Source: Pseudodesulfovibrio aespoeensis Aspo-2
GTDB taxonomy: Bacteria; Desulfobacterota; Desulfovibrionia; Desulfovibrionales; Desulfovibrionaceae
Direction of reading: 5' to 3'
Length of the DNA: 64,000 nucleotides
Assembly: GCF_000176915.2 (NCBI RefSeq)
Contig: NC_014844.1
Coordinates: forward strand, 1,488,001 to 1,552,000
A model generated the notes under the pieces. The model had not been told where the DNA came from, did not search any database, and saw only the letters and a list, made by a program, of their open reading frames with translations. Both the position numbers and the translations under genes were made by a program. Shown here in pieces: positions 52,620 through 62,087 of the stretch; position 1 is the first letter of the stretch, and the number at the start of each line of letters is the position of its first letter.

Positions 52620-52744
52620 CAGGCTGTTGAAAAACGTCCGATTGCTGCGTTGCTTCAAAAAGGTCAAATCCTCACGTACTGGAAGTACGCTTCGGCCTTG
52701 ACCTTTTTTTGCGCCTTGCACTCGAACATTTTTGAACAGCCTGC
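52619..52744. repeat. Palindromic MITE-like intergenic repeat (126 bp)
   Basis: Imperfect long palindrome with ends GCAGGCTGTTGAAAAA and its near-complement TTTTTGAACAGCCTGC, an inner pair around AAAAAGGTCAA / TTGACCTTTTT, and a small central hairpin CACGTACT-GGA-AGTACG. It begins exactly at the moaC stop. The sequence resembles a repeat I remember as widespread between proteobacterial genes; copy number here cannot be judged from one window. It may also terminate moaC transcripts. Confidence 0.65.
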
Positions 52745-52793
52745 GAAAGTGGTTTTTTCAACGGTCTCCTAGGTTTCATTGCAATCAATAAAA

Positions 52794-52830
52794 GAGCCGC
52801 CGTCCCATCCGGGACAGCGGCTCATTTTTT
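52794..52830. terminator. Terminator of hisHF, bidirectional
   Basis: Strong stem (52794-52806 / 52811-52823, one mismatch) with T7 on the plus strand and TTTTAT on the minus strand, 23 bases beyond the hisF stop. Confidence 0.9.
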
Positions 52831-52845
52831 TGCTTCAGGGGAAAC

Positions 52846-53625
52846 CTACCAGACCGACCGGGTCTGCACCCCGGCCTCGGCCATGTGTTTCTTGAGGTCG
52901 GCGATGGTGTATTCGCCGTAGTGGACGATGGAGGCAATGAGCGCCGCAGAGGCCCGGCCCGTGGTCACGGCGTCCACCATGTGCTGGGGCGTTCCGGCCC
53001 CGCCCGAGGCGATGACCGGGATGGTCACGGACTCGGCCACCAGCCGGGTCAGTTCCAGGTCATAGCCGTCCCTGGTGCCGTCGGCGTCGATGGAGTTGAG
53101 GCAGATTTCGCCTGCGCCCAGGGCCTCGCCGGTCTTGGCCCACTCGACGGCGTCCATGCCCATGTACTTGCGGCCACCGTGGATGACGATCTCGAATCCG
53201 GACGGGATGGTCTCGGACTTTTCCACCCGCTTCACGTCCATGCCCAGCACGATGCACTGGGAGCCGAACCGGGTCGCGCCCTCGCTGATGATGTCCGGGT
53301 TCTTGACCGCGCCGGAGTTGACCGAGACCTTTTCGGCCCCGGCCACGAGCACGTCGCGCATGTCATTGACGGTGTTGATGCCGCCGCCCACGGAAAAGGG
53401 GATGAATATCTGGGAGGCGACCTTCTCGACCACGTCGAGGAAGATGCCGCGCGCCTCGTGGGAGGCGGTGATGTCGTAGAAGACGATCTCGTCCGCGCCT
53501 TCCTCGTAATATCTCCTGGCCGTTGCCACCGGGTCGCCGATGTCCACGTTGCCCTCGAACTTGATGCCCTTGGTCAGACGCCCGTTGCGGACATCGAGGC
53601 ACGGGATGACGCGCTTACTCAGCAT
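52846..53625 (-). CDS. hisF: Imidazole glycerol phosphate synthase subunit HisF
   Basis: 259 aa TIM barrel. Catalytic Asp in [15 protein letters not shown] and in VLGMDVKRV; phosphate loops FSVGGGIN and [11 protein letters not shown]. Forms IGP and AICAR with ammonia from HisH. Its ATG at 53625 lies inside the end of hisH (11-base overlap). Confidence 0.96.
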   Translation of the reverse strand: MLSKRVIPCLDVRNGRLTKGIKFEGNVDIGDPVATARRYYEEGADEIVFYDITASHEARGIFLDVVEKVASQIFIPFSVGGGINTVNDMRDVLVAGAEKVSVNSGAVKNPDIISEGATRFGSQCIVLGMDVKRVEKSETIPSGFEIVIHGGRKYMGMDAVEWAKTGEALGAGEICLNSIDADGTRDGYDLELTRLVAESVTIPVIASGGAGTPQHMVDAVTTGRASAALIASIVHYGEYTIADLKKHMAEAGVQTRSVW

Positions 53626-54256
53626 CGGCGGCCTCCTGGCAGTATGCGTGGAAGTTCTTGAGCAGCTTGAGTCCGGGTCGGCCACTCTTCTCCGGGTGGA
53701 ACTGGACGGCCCAGAGCCCCCGGCGGCCATGCACCGAGCAGAAGTCAATGCCGTAGCGGGTGGTGCCGATGATGAACTCCGGGCTGGGCGCGGGGTAGTA
53801 GCTGTGGACGAAGTAGAAGTCCGCGTCCGGATCAATCCCGGCGAACAGCTCGCACTCCTGCTTGAGTTCCACCTGGTTCCAGCCCATGTGGGGGACTCGG
53901 ATGGGCACGCCTTCGTAATCTGTCCAGGACGGGTTGAACAGCCTGCACTCGCCGGGGATGATCTTGAGCGCCCTGGTGTCGTTTTCTTCGCTGTAGTCGA
54001 GCAGGATCTGGCAGCCCACACAGATGCCGAGCACCGGCTTGTTCTGCCAGATGAGGCTCTTGATGACCTCGTCGAGCCCGGCGGAATGCAGTTCGTCCAT
54101 GGCCTGTCCGGCTGCGCCGACGCCGGGGAAGATGATTCCCTTGGCCTTGTTCAGCGTGTCCGGGTCATTGGTGATCTGGTTGGGGATTCCCAGGTGTTCG
54201 AGTGCCCGGTGAACACTGGTCTGGTTTCCCGCCTTGTAGTCGAATATGGCGAGCAT
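53615..54256 (-). CDS. hisH: Imidazole glycerol phosphate synthase glutaminase subunit HisH
   Basis: 213 aa from the ATG at 54256, which follows GGAGGGACAA. Class I glutaminase: nucleophile in [13 protein letters not shown], His-Glu in [12 protein letters not shown], and oxyanion strand [13 protein letters not shown]. Operon with hisF. Confidence 0.95.
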   Translation of the reverse strand: MLAIFDYKAGNQTSVHRALEHLGIPNQITNDPDTLNKAKGIIFPGVGAAGQAMDELHSAGLDEVIKSLIWQNKPVLGICVGCQILLDYSEENDTRALKIIPGECRLFNPSWTDYEGVPIRVPHMGWNQVELKQECELFAGIDPDADFYFVHSYYPAPSPEFIIGTTRYGIDFCSVHGRRGLWAVQFHPEKSGRPGLKLLKNFHAYCQEAADAE

Positions 54257-54460
54257 TTGTCCCTCCACTCAATTTCATTCAGTACAGCGACTAGTAAAAA
54301 ACGATGCGGATAACAAGGAGTTTCTTCGCGTTTTCACACGGGGCATCCAAGGGAGGGTGGTGACCGAAATGTAGAAAAAATATTACAGAATTGTATTCGC
54401 CATGTTGGGGTCCAGGCGCGCCGTCGTGTGCGGGGCTGGTCCGTGGCGGTTGCGGGAAGA

Positions 54461-55246
54461 CTATCGGGCGAGGATTCTGAGCAGGAGGTCACCCGCCAGG
54501 GGGCCGAGTTTGCGGCCCAGTCCCTTGAGGCGGATGGGGCGGCCAACCACGAAATCCGGGGGCAGGGTGACTTCGATGGTCTTGGGACCGTCCGAGAAGG
54601 TTTGCTCCACGGTGATGCGCACCTTGCGTCCCGGAATCAGGTTCATGGCCGGAAAAAAAACCGTCTGCTCGTGGTCCATCTGTCCCTTGAACCAGGACTT
54701 GACAGAGCCTCCGAGCCCCTTGGCAAAATCGAAACCGATGGTCCTGTTGCCCAGATGGAGCTCAAGCTTGCGCTTCTTCAGTTCAAGCGGTCCCTTGTAG
54801 CCGGGCTGATCCTTGCGGATCTGGCTGTAGATGTCCTCGAAGACCTTGCGGGCAAAGGGGTCGTTGAGGATGGTCTTGAGGACTTCCTCTTCCCTGTAAT
54901 AGAAGTGCTGCTGCCGGGAGCGGGCCGAGTTCTTGTCCGCAGCCTGCGGTTTTTCGCGCTGCTGGCGCGAGTAGGCGCGCGCGCCCTGGGCGCGGCTGGC
55001 CCTGGTGGGCTCGTCTTCGCCTGTGCCCTGGCCGGTCGTTGCGGATTGTCCGCCGTTGCCGTTCTCCAGCAGTTTCTTGGCCGTGACGTAGGCTTCGTTG
55101 ATCTCGCGGAACTTCTCGCTCGCGCCGGGGGCGCTGTTGAGGTCCGGATGATGGGCAAAGGCGAGCCGACGGAAGGCCGACTTGACCGCGCCGAGTTCCG
55201 CTCCCGCATCGAGCTTGAGTATCCGGTAGCATTCCTGGAGCGTCAT
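54461..55246 (-). CDS. J-domain protein (DnaJ-like, no zinc finger)
   Basis: 261 aa. N-terminal J domain with HPD (FAHHPDLNSAPG), a charged linker (GTGEDEPTRASRAQGARAY), and a C-terminal beta domain resembling the CbpA/DnaJ substrate domain (VTLPPDFVVGRPIRLKGLGR, LAGDLLLRIL). Class B/C co-chaperone for DnaK; client unknown. Confidence 0.85.
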   Translation of the reverse strand: MTLQECYRILKLDAGAELGAVKSAFRRLAFAHHPDLNSAPGASEKFREINEAYVTAKKLLENGNGGQSATTGQGTGEDEPTRASRAQGARAYSRQQREKPQAADKNSARSRQQHFYYREEEVLKTILNDPFARKVFEDIYSQIRKDQPGYKGPLELKKRKLELHLGNRTIGFDFAKGLGGSVKSWFKGQMDHEQTVFFPAMNLIPGRKVRITVEQTFSDGPKTIEVTLPPDFVVGRPIRLKGLGRKLGPLAGDLLLRILAR

Positions 55247-55298
55247 TGATCAACCTTTATCTGTGACCAATCTCGATCGGTGACGAATCAGTCCGGGA

Positions 55299-55736
55299 TC
55301 AGTCGTCGGAGAGCAGCGCATTGGGTGACGTGTCGGGATCATAGCGCAAAAGGCCTTCGCTGCGCAAATACAGCTTTCCCTGGCGCACGAACTCGGCGTG
55401 TCCGGCAGCCGGATTCACTCCGGGGCAGTAATCCTGGACCATCTCCCAACTCGTCTCGTCCACGAGGTTGCCCCGGAAATAGGGCCAGGCGCGGCAGATG
55501 TCGGGCCTGCCGGGATGCACGCCGCATCCCTGGTCGAAGAAGACGCAGAAGCCGTCATCCCCGCAGGTCAGGTGGAGCTTGCCTCCCCGCGTGACGGCGA
55601 AACGCTCTACAAGCGCCTTGGGGCTGATGCCCAGGTGCTCGGCTAGGCGCGCCATGTCTTTGTCGGTCAGGACGATGCCGCCCTCGCCCTGGCAGCAGTG
55701 GCCGCACATGCGACACTCGAAGGCCTGCGCGGTCAC
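55299..55736 (-). CDS. YkgJ-family cysteine-cluster protein
   Basis: 145 aa, GTG start overlapping the stop of the CoA-binding gene (GTGA). CRMCGHCCQGEGGIVLT, CVFFDQGCGVHPGRPDICRAWP and a later DYCPG give the eight-Cys pattern of the YkgJ/UPF0153 family, thought to bind Zn or Fe-S. Function unknown. Confidence 0.9.
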   Translation of the reverse strand: MTAQAFECRMCGHCCQGEGGIVLTDKDMARLAEHLGISPKALVERFAVTRGGKLHLTCGDDGFCVFFDQGCGVHPGRPDICRAWPYFRGNLVDETSWEMVQDYCPGVNPAAGHAEFVRQGKLYLRSEGLLRYDPDTSPNALLSDD

Positions 55737-56152
55737 GGGCGGACACCGAGACGGGTCAGCTCCACCTTGAGGCAGCGGTCCTCGATCACCTGGATGGGGG
55801 TGTGGGCCAGGATCTGCCGCGCCTCAGGGCTGAACACGCCGGACTGCATCCAGAAGAACGTGGGCAGGGTCTGCATCTCCAGCACTTCCTCGGCGTGGCC
55901 GGGGCAGAATTGTCCGTTGCGGAACAGGTCCACCACGTCCACGGCCACCGGGATGTCCGCGACGCTTCTGAATGTCTCAAGGCCCCAGACCTCTGTGCGG
56001 GTGGGGTGGACCGGGATGATGGTGAAGCCCATCCTGATCATTTCACGGGCCACGCCGTCCACCGGGCGGCCCGGCTTGTCCACCGCGCCGATCACGGCGA
56101 TGGTCTTGACCTCGCGGAGCCGGGCGGCTAGTTCTTTTTCATTGATCAGCAT
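55733..56152 (-). CDS. CoA-binding domain protein (YccU-like)
   Basis: 139 aa from the ATG at 56152. Rossmann CoA-binding fold: TIAVIGAVDKPGRPVDGVAREM, IIPVHPTRTEVWG, VDVVDLFRNGQFCPGHAEEV and the late VIEDRCLKVEL. Family function unknown. Coupled to the YkgJ gene, divergent from the M24 peptidase. Confidence 0.9.
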   Translation of the reverse strand: MLINEKELAARLREVKTIAVIGAVDKPGRPVDGVAREMIRMGFTIIPVHPTRTEVWGLETFRSVADIPVAVDVVDLFRNGQFCPGHAEEVLEMQTLPTFFWMQSGVFSPEARQILAHTPIQVIEDRCLKVELTRLGVRP

Positions 56153-56230
56153 TCTGCGTTCCTCGCTTGGGAACGTCCTTTTACAGCAATCCATCCACAA
56201 TGCCTAGTCGTTATATAGCAAGGAGTCCCC

Positions 56231-57454
56231 ATGTTCGAAGCCATAGCCCGCATCCCAGCCGAGGAACTCGCCCGCCGTCACGCCGCCCTCAGGAAGCATC
56301 TTGAGGCCGTGGCCCCCAAGGCCGGCGGGATACTCGTGTTCTCGCGCCTCAATATCTATTATCTGACTGGGACGTCGGGCCAGGGCGTGCTGTGGCTGCC
56401 CCTGTTGGGCGAGCCGGTGCTCATGCTGCGCAAGGGCGTGAGCCGCGCCCGGCTCGAGGCGGGCGTCAGGCACATCGTGCCCTTCAAGTCCTATTCCGAG
56501 TTGCCCGGCCTGTGCGCCGACGCGGGCAGCCCCATGACGCCGGTCCTGGCCGCGGTCATGGCCGGGCTCACCTGGCAGCTCGGCACTTTGCTGGCGGCCA
56601 AGCTTTCGGCCCACACCCTGGTGTCCGGAGATCACGCCATGGCCCTGGCCAAGATGGTCAAGTCCGAGTTCGAGCTTGAAATCATGCGTCGCTGCGGCGA
56701 CAAGCACCACCGCAGCCTCTACGACATCCTGCCCGGCAGGATCAGGCCGGGCATGACCGAGCGGGAGGTCGCGCATCACGCCTGGGCGGTCTTTTTCGAG
56801 CACGGACACATGGGCATCCTGCGCATGCAGGCCCACGACGAGGAGTGCTTCCTGGGCCATGTCTCGGCAGGGGATTCCGGCAACTATCCCAGCTCGTTCA
56901 ATGGTCCGCTCGGCCTGCGCGGCGAGCATCCGGCTGTGGTGCTCATGGGCAACGCGAAGACCGTATGGCAGCCGGGTCAGCCCCTCATGCTCGACATCGG
57001 CTTCCAGATCGAGGGCTATCACACGGACAAGACCCAGGCCTATTTTGCCGGGCCGGTATCGGCCATTCCCGACGCCATCCGCCGCGCTCACGATTTCTGC
57101 ATCGAGGTGCAGGACTGGGTGTGCGACAAGGCCAAACCCGGCGTGACCCCTGCCGAGCTCTACGCGGGCAGTCTTGACATGGCCAAGCGTCGCGGTTTTG
57201 CCGAGGGATTCATGGGGCTTGACGACAACCAGGTACCCTTTGTCGGGCACGGCATCGGCCTGACCATCGACGAGTTTCCAGCCATTGCCAGGGGATTCGA
57301 CCTGCCCCTTGAGCCAGGCATGACCCTGGCCGTGGAGCCCAAGCAGGGCGTGCGCGGCGTGGCCATGGTCGGTGTGGAGAACACCTTTGAGATCACGGCC
57401 ACGGGCGCGCGCTGCATCACCGGCGACAGCTACGAGATGGTCGGGGTGGAATAG
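56231..57454 (+). CDS. M24-family metallopeptidase (Xaa-Pro aminopeptidase type)
   Basis: 407 aa. N-terminal creatinase-like domain, then the pita-bread domain with metal ligands in MLDIGFQIEGYHTDKTQ (two Asp), PFVGHGIGLTIDE (His), AVEPKQG (Glu) and VGVENTFEI (Glu). AAGGAG precedes the ATG. Ends 3 bases before the convergent DUF2867 stop. Confidence 0.9.
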   Translation: MFEAIARIPAEELARRHAALRKHLEAVAPKAGGILVFSRLNIYYLTGTSGQGVLWLPLLGEPVLMLRKGVSRARLEAGVRHIVPFKSYSELPGLCADAGSPMTPVLAAVMAGLTWQLGTLLAAKLSAHTLVSGDHAMALAKMVKSEFELEIMRRCGDKHHRSLYDILPGRIRPGMTEREVAHHAWAVFFEHGHMGILRMQAHDEECFLGHVSAGDSGNYPSSFNGPLGLRGEHPAVVLMGNAKTVWQPGQPLMLDIGFQIEGYHTDKTQAYFAGPVSAIPDAIRRAHDFCIEVQDWVCDKAKPGVTPAELYAGSLDMAKRRGFAEGFMGLDDNQVPFVGHGIGLTIDEFPAIARGFDLPLEPGMTLAVEPKQGVRGVAMVGVENTFEITATGARCITGDSYEMVGVE

Positions 57455-57457
57455 CCC

Positions 57458-57961
57458 TTATGCCTTGACAGCGGCCCGCATCATCATGGTGACCACCAGA
57501 TGGTGGAAGGGGCGGATGAGGGCGAAGTAGACCGGACCGGTCCAGTGGGCATGGCGGACGATGGTGCCGACGTGGAACCGGTTGATCCCGTCGCCCATCC
57601 ACTCGCGGGCCACCAGCAGGTCTGCCCGCAGGTGCTTGTCCGCATGGTGCGCGGCGAGGTATTCGCCGTCGCGGCCACAGGTCACGGTAAAGAAGTGGCA
57701 GGGATCGCCCGGTGTGAACGAGACGGACTCCGGGGTGATCTCCGGCAGGGGGACGGACTCCTGGCGCATGCCCAGCATCCGGACCAGGACCGCCCTGGCC
57801 CGGTAGAGCAGGACAAGCCACCATGGCCGATAGGTCATGAACCTGGCCAGGAAAAGGCGCAGGTCCATGGGTGCGTCCACGAACTTGACATCCACATGGT
57901 CCGCCCCTGCAAAAAGGGGCGCGAGGTCGGGGATGGATTTCAGATAGTCGTCCGGGATCAT
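57458..57961 (-). CDS. DUF2867 family protein
   Basis: 167 aa. ADHVDVKFVDAPMDLRLFLARFM, then CHFFTVTCGRDGEYLAAHHADKHLRADL and VRHAHWTGPVYFALIRPFHHLVV, the pattern of DUF2867 (SRPBCC-like). Function unknown. 29-base gap to the upstream alcohol dehydrogenase gene. Confidence 0.85.
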   Translation of the reverse strand: MIPDDYLKSIPDLAPLFAGADHVDVKFVDAPMDLRLFLARFMTYRPWWLVLLYRARAVLVRMLGMRQESVPLPEITPESVSFTPGDPCHFFTVTCGRDGEYLAAHHADKHLRADLLVAREWMGDGINRFHVGTIVRHAHWTGPVYFALIRPFHHLVVTMMMRAAVKA

Positions 57962-57990
57962 GATTGCACCTTTTACCCCGTATCTCTCCG

Positions 57991-59187
57991 CTATTCGTAG
58001 GCCGCCTCGAAGATGGCCACGACATCGTCCATGGACATGGAGACCGGCGTGAGATCGAAGAGGTGGCCCATGGTGGTCAGGGAGGTCTCGGCCAGGGCCG
58101 GTATCTCCTCGCGGGTAACGCCGTAGTCCGAGAGCTTTTCGTCGCCAAGCCCCACCGCTTCGATGAGCGCGTCCAGGGCGTCGAGGAAGGCCACGCCCGG
58201 CACGTCCTCGTCCAGATCCTCTTGCAGGGTGTCGCCCATGGCCAGGGCCAGATCACCCAGCCGGTCCTCGCCCGCAGCGGCCAGGAAGCCGAAATACGCC
58301 TTGGAGATCATGACCAGCCCGGCCCCGTGGGGCATGTCCGGGTGCAGGGCCGACAGGGCGTGCTCCAGCGAGTGCTGCGAGATGCAGCTGGAGTAGGATT
58401 CGCAGAGCCCGGCGGCGGAGCTGGCCCAGGCCATGACCGTGCGCGCCTCCAGGTTGTCGCCGTCGGCCACGGCCTCGGGCAGGGTGTGGGCGATGAGGTG
58501 GACGGCCTCCAGGGCCAGCATGTCGCTGGCAGGCTGGCGGCAGGTGGCCAGATACGCCTCGCAGGCGTGGAAAAAGGCGTCCATGCCCGTGTACGCGGTC
58601 TGTTTGGGCGGCAGGGAGACCATCAGCGCGGGGTCCACGATGGACAGGTGCGGAAAGGTGGAGTCGTTGCCCCAGCCGATCTTTTCGCCGGTGGCCGAGC
58701 CGGACTTGCTGACCACAAGCCACGGGTCCGCCTCGGTGCCGGTGCCTGCCGTGGTCGGGATGGCGACGATGGGCAGGGCCGGATGCTCCGGCGTCTGACC
58801 ACCGCCCGTGCCTGACTGCATGTAGTCCCAAAGCTTGCCGGGGTTGCGGGCCATCAGCGCGATGGCCTTGGCTGCGTCGATGGACGATCCGCCGCCCAGT
58901 CCGACCACGAAATCAATGTCCTTTTCGCGGCAGATGGCCGCTGCCTCGTCCACGGCGTCGGATTCCGGATTGGGCCGGATTTTGTCGTAGATGATGGTCT
59001 GCACCCCCTGTTTGGAGAGCATCCCCTGGACGCGCGCGAGATAGCCGAGGCGGAGCATGACGCCTGACTCGCCGATGACCACCATGGCCTTTGTGCCGCG
59101 CGGCAGGTGGGCAGTGTCCGAGAGCTGGTCAAGGGTGCCCGGGCCGAAGATGAGGCGGGTGGGCATATAGTATTGGAAATTGAGCAT
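57991..59187 (-). CDS. Iron-containing alcohol dehydrogenase
   Basis: 398 aa from the ATG at 59187 (AGGAG upstream). Group III NAD(P)-dependent ADH: GLGGGSSIDAAKAIAL, TTAGTGTEADPW, and metal ligands in GMDAFFHACEAY, SLEHALSALHPDMPHGAG. In Desulfovibrio such enzymes oxidise ethanol to acetaldehyde, an AOR substrate; the link to aor here is inference. Confidence 0.92.
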   Translation of the reverse strand: MLNFQYYMPTRLIFGPGTLDQLSDTAHLPRGTKAMVVIGESGVMLRLGYLARVQGMLSKQGVQTIIYDKIRPNPESDAVDEAAAICREKDIDFVVGLGGGSSIDAAKAIALMARNPGKLWDYMQSGTGGGQTPEHPALPIVAIPTTAGTGTEADPWLVVSKSGSATGEKIGWGNDSTFPHLSIVDPALMVSLPPKQTAYTGMDAFFHACEAYLATCRQPASDMLALEAVHLIAHTLPEAVADGDNLEARTVMAWASSAAGLCESYSSCISQHSLEHALSALHPDMPHGAGLVMISKAYFGFLAAAGEDRLGDLALAMGDTLQEDLDEDVPGVAFLDALDALIEAVGLGDEKLSDYGVTREEIPALAETSLTTMGHLFDLTPVSMSMDDVVAIFEAAYE

Positions 59188-59213
59188 GCAATTCTCCTGT
59201 TGGTTGCGTTCCG

Positions 59214-61103
59214 CTACTTCTCCCACGATCTCAATATGTTTTCAAGCTGAGATCGGGTGTAGAGGTCGCGCAGCACCAGTGGGGAGGTGTTTTCCTCGCC
59301 CGGCGTGAACAGGGCCGCCGTCGGGATGCTCATGCTGCCCAGGGCCTGGAGCAGGGCCTCGCCCTCCATGTTGCGTTCGGTCAGGTCCACCTTGATGAAC
59401 GTGATGTTGTACGCCTCTTTCCACGCAGCCACGTTCTCCGGCGTCAGGACCGTGGCTTCGAGCACCTTGCAGGTGGGGCACCAGTCGGCGGTGAAGTTGA
59501 CAAAAAGCCGCTCCTGGCCGATGCGGCTGGCGAGCTGCACCGGGTCAAAGGGTTCCCAGGCCGTGTCCGTCACCTGGGCCGGGGTGGTCCAGACGACCAT
59601 GGCCACCAGCAGGGCGAGACAGCCTGTGCGCACGGTCCACCGCATGGCCGGGGCAGAGGGCCGGGTCTTGATCCAGAGCCAGCCGCCAAGGCCCAACGCC
59701 CAGAGCGGGGCCAGGATGCGCAGGACTCCGCTGCCAAGGGCGATGCCCACGAGGTAGAAGGCGGTGCCGATAAGAAAGAAGGCGATGGATTTCTCCACAT
59801 AGGCGATCCAGGGACCGGAGCGCGGCAGGAAGCGCGAGAGGCGCGGATTCAGGGCCATGAGCAGGTAGGGCGAGGCCATGCCCAGCCCGATGGAGGCAAA
59901 GACCGTGGCGATGACCGCTGGCCCCTGCACCAGCGACCAGCTGAGCACGCCGCCCAGGAATGGCCCGCTGCACGGCGTGGCCAGCAGGGTGGTCAGGTTG
60001 CCGGTGAAGAACGCCTGCACGCGTGGGCTGGCGCTCTTGACCCCGAATTTCAGATCTATGATCGGCAGATGGAACAGGCCGAACAGGCTCAAGGACAGGA
60101 CAAGGATGACCCCGGCCACGGCCAGCACCAGCCATTGATTCTGGAAGAGCGCGCCCCAAGCCTGGCCCGTGACGCCCAGCACTGCGGCCAGGAGCATGAA
60201 AAAGGCGATCACCCCCAGGGCGAAGAAGGCGTTGTGCTCCCGGAAGGCGCTGATCCTCTCGCTCTCTTTGTCGATGGACGAGGAATTGAGCAGGGCCGAG
60301 AGCTTGAGGCTGACCACGGGCAGGACGCACGGCATGATGTTGAGGATCAGCCCGGCCACAAGCCCCATCAGGATGGCCGAGACCAGGCCCGCCACCTCCA
60401 GGCCGGGTTGCAGGTAGACCGGGGTGAAGCTCCACTGGACAAGCTCCGTCGCATCGGCCCCGGCCTGCGGCGCGGGGGACAGGCCGACCGTGCCCGTGCC
60501 AGTATCTGGCGAGGGCGAGGCCATTTCAGTCGGGGGCGTGGCCGCCAGGGCCACGAGGGAGGGCCACCAGGGCTGCTCGTCGGCGCGCGGCAGGGCGGCG
60601 GTGTCCAGTCCTGGGTCGCCAAAGGCGAGGTTGCGCCGGAAGGGCACGCATTTGGTCGGGTGGCACAGGAGCAGGTCGAGCTGCATGACCGCCGGGAACG
60701 GCTCGCGGCTGGCTGTGGGAACACCGGCGAAGAGGCGGATGCCGCTGGGGTAGGCATTGACCATGACAGAAGGGTCAAAGGAATCGGGCTTGGCAACCCC
60801 TGCCGGGTAGATGGGGACGATGGGCAGGGTGTCTGCCGTGGCCCCGGACAGGCTGGTGGGCTTGCCCATGCCGCCAGGGTCATCGGCATAGGTGTACCAG
60901 TCAGGGTCCATGTCCAGGGTGATGGTCAGGACGTATTGCCAGTCCAGCCCGGCCTGCGCCCTGGCTGCGTCGGTCAGCGAATACGCCTCGACGGTGGTCC
61001 GGGCAGGGGGCTGGGACGGTGCTGCCTGGGCCGGGCAGACACATCCGGAGAGGAGCAGCGGGAGGACCAGAAACAAGGTGAGAAATGGCCTGGTTAGATG
61101 CAT
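59214..61103 (-). CDS. dsbD: DsbD-like thiol:disulfide interchange protein
   Basis: 629 aa. Lipoprotein-type signal (LLLSGC), a periplasmic N-terminal domain with LLCHPTKCVPFR, eight or so membrane helices carrying the redox Cys in NIMPCVLPVVSLKL and ATPCSGPFLGG, and a C-terminal thioredoxin domain (TADWCPTCKVLE). Moves electrons from cytoplasmic thioredoxin to the periplasm, useful for cytochrome c maturation. Divergent from tRNA-Lys. Confidence 0.92.
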   Translation of the reverse strand: MHLTRPFLTLFLVLPLLLSGCVCPAQAAPSQPPARTTVEAYSLTDAARAQAGLDWQYVLTITLDMDPDWYTYADDPGGMGKPTSLSGATADTLPIVPIYPAGVAKPDSFDPSVMVNAYPSGIRLFAGVPTASREPFPAVMQLDLLLCHPTKCVPFRRNLAFGDPGLDTAALPRADEQPWWPSLVALAATPPTEMASPSPDTGTGTVGLSPAPQAGADATELVQWSFTPVYLQPGLEVAGLVSAILMGLVAGLILNIMPCVLPVVSLKLSALLNSSSIDKESERISAFREHNAFFALGVIAFFMLLAAVLGVTGQAWGALFQNQWLVLAVAGVILVLSLSLFGLFHLPIIDLKFGVKSASPRVQAFFTGNLTTLLATPCSGPFLGGVLSWSLVQGPAVIATVFASIGLGMASPYLLMALNPRLSRFLPRSGPWIAYVEKSIAFFLIGTAFYLVGIALGSGVLRILAPLWALGLGGWLWIKTRPSAPAMRWTVRTGCLALLVAMVVWTTPAQVTDTAWEPFDPVQLASRIGQERLFVNFTADWCPTCKVLEATVLTPENVAAWKEAYNITFIKVDLTERNMEGEALLQALGSMSIPTAALFTPGEENTSPLVLRDLYTRSQLENILRSWEK

Positions 61104-61137
61104 TTTCGTCCTGCTGGAAAAAATTGAGAATTAGTTG

Positions 61138-61166
61138 TTGACAAATCCTGGCCCGGCTTATAGTTA
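61138..61166 (+). promoter_or_regulatory. Sigma-70 promoter of tRNA-Lys
   Basis: TTGACA (61138-61143), 17-base spacer, TAGTTA (61161-61166), 36 bases upstream of the tRNA. Confidence 0.65.
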
Positions 61167-61201
61167 TTCACTCCGTTGCGCGGGAACGCGCAGCCCGAAG
61201 T

Positions 61202-61277
61202 GGGTCACTAGCTCAACTGGCAGAGCAGCGGACTCTTAATCCGGAGGTTCAAGGTTCGATTCCTTGGTGACCCACCA
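61202..61277 (+). tRNA. tRNA-Lys (anticodon CTT)
   Basis: 76 nt including encoded CCA. Acceptor GGGTCAC/GTGACCC, D arm GCTC/GAGC, anticodon loop CTCTTAA (anticodon CTT), T loop TTCGATT with stem CAAGG/CCTTG. Own promoter and terminator. Confidence 0.96.
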
Positions 61278-61290
61278 CTTCGATCACAAG

Positions 61291-61315
61291 GCCCGGCGCA
61301 AGCCGGGCTTTTTTT
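61291..61315 (+). terminator. Terminator of tRNA-Lys
   Basis: 7-bp stem GCCCGGC/GCCGGGC, GCAA loop, T7 tract, 13 bases beyond the CCA end. Confidence 0.93.
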
Positions 61316-61456
61316 GTTTTCGCAGTTTGGGTTTTGTCTGCCGTGGTTTGGGAATTCAATGTGTTTCACCGTGTCAATATACCTGCCGGGGTACCTAGTG
61401 GCAAGGGCTTGCTTTGGATTTCGGCTCGACAGGCATGTGTCTGGATTCCATGCGAA

Positions 61457-61482
61457 AGGGCCGGAACGATCGCTCCGGCCCT
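61457..61482 (-). terminator. Terminator of the small gene at 61536-61898
   Basis: 9-bp perfect stem (61457-61465 / 61474-61482) with an 8-nt loop and TTT on the minus strand. The rest of 61316-61535 shows no gene or other signal. Confidence 0.7.
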
Positions 61483-61535
61483 GATGCGGCGCTTTCCCTG
61501 ACCGGGCGCGCCATCGGCTGGGTTGCTTTTGTCTG

Positions 61536-61898
61536 CTAGCCGCCGAACCAGCCGGGGCTGATGACCTCAAGGGCCTTGGTGTAGTGGACCCGCATGTTTT
61601 CCAGCTTGCTGCCGATCATTTTCTCCTGCGCGCTGAGGCTTGTGGGGCAGGTCTGCTGCATTTGCTCGGCCACGGCCTCAAGCTCCCGCATGGTGGATTT
61701 GAGCAGATTGACCGTATCGGTCAAGTCGCCGCTCGGCTCGGCGGCCAGGATGTCGTAGAGCCGGGCCTTCCAGCTGTTGATTTCCATTTCGAGCCCCTTG
61801 CAGTAGTGGGCGACCGCCGCTTCCTTGCCAGCCTCGTCATAGCAGCCGTCTATCCCCATGCAGCTTGGGCACGGTCCAGGGTAATCCATGTTTGGCAT
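61536..61898 (-). CDS. Uncharacterised small protein with N-terminal cysteines
   Basis: 120 aa; family not recognised. The N-terminus MPNMDYPGPCPSCMGIDGCYDEAG has a CPSC pair plus another Cys, possibly a metal site; the rest is a helical, probably coiled chain (LEMEINSWKARLYDILAAE, LLKSTMRELEAVAEQMQQTC) ending PGWFGG. No membrane segment. GGAGG precedes the start (59..61911 region on the minus strand). Own terminator. Confidence 0.65.
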   Translation of the reverse strand: MPNMDYPGPCPSCMGIDGCYDEAGKEAAVAHYCKGLEMEINSWKARLYDILAAEPSGDLTDTVNLLKSTMRELEAVAEQMQQTCPTSLSAQEKMIGSKLENMRVHYTKALEVISPGWFGG

Positions 61899-62033
61899 CG
61901 GTTCCTCCAGGTTCGGGTTGTACTTTCCTCCACCCTATCCCATCCCGAAGGGAGGGGCAGTATAATCCGTCATGATCAGGTCGGCGCATCACACATTATA
62001 ATGCCGGACGCGTTTTGCGCCCGGCGCGGAAAC

Positions 62034-62064
62034 AAAAGGCGCCCGCAGTTTCCTGCGGACGCCT
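62034..62064 (-). terminator. Terminator of the PFOR gene
   Basis: Stem with 5 and 6 bp blocks separated by one mismatch (62037-62047 / 62054-62064), followed on the minus strand by TTTTG. 23 bases past the PFOR stop. Confidence 0.85.
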
Positions 62065-62087
62065 CGATTGTCTGTTTGGGCCGTGTG

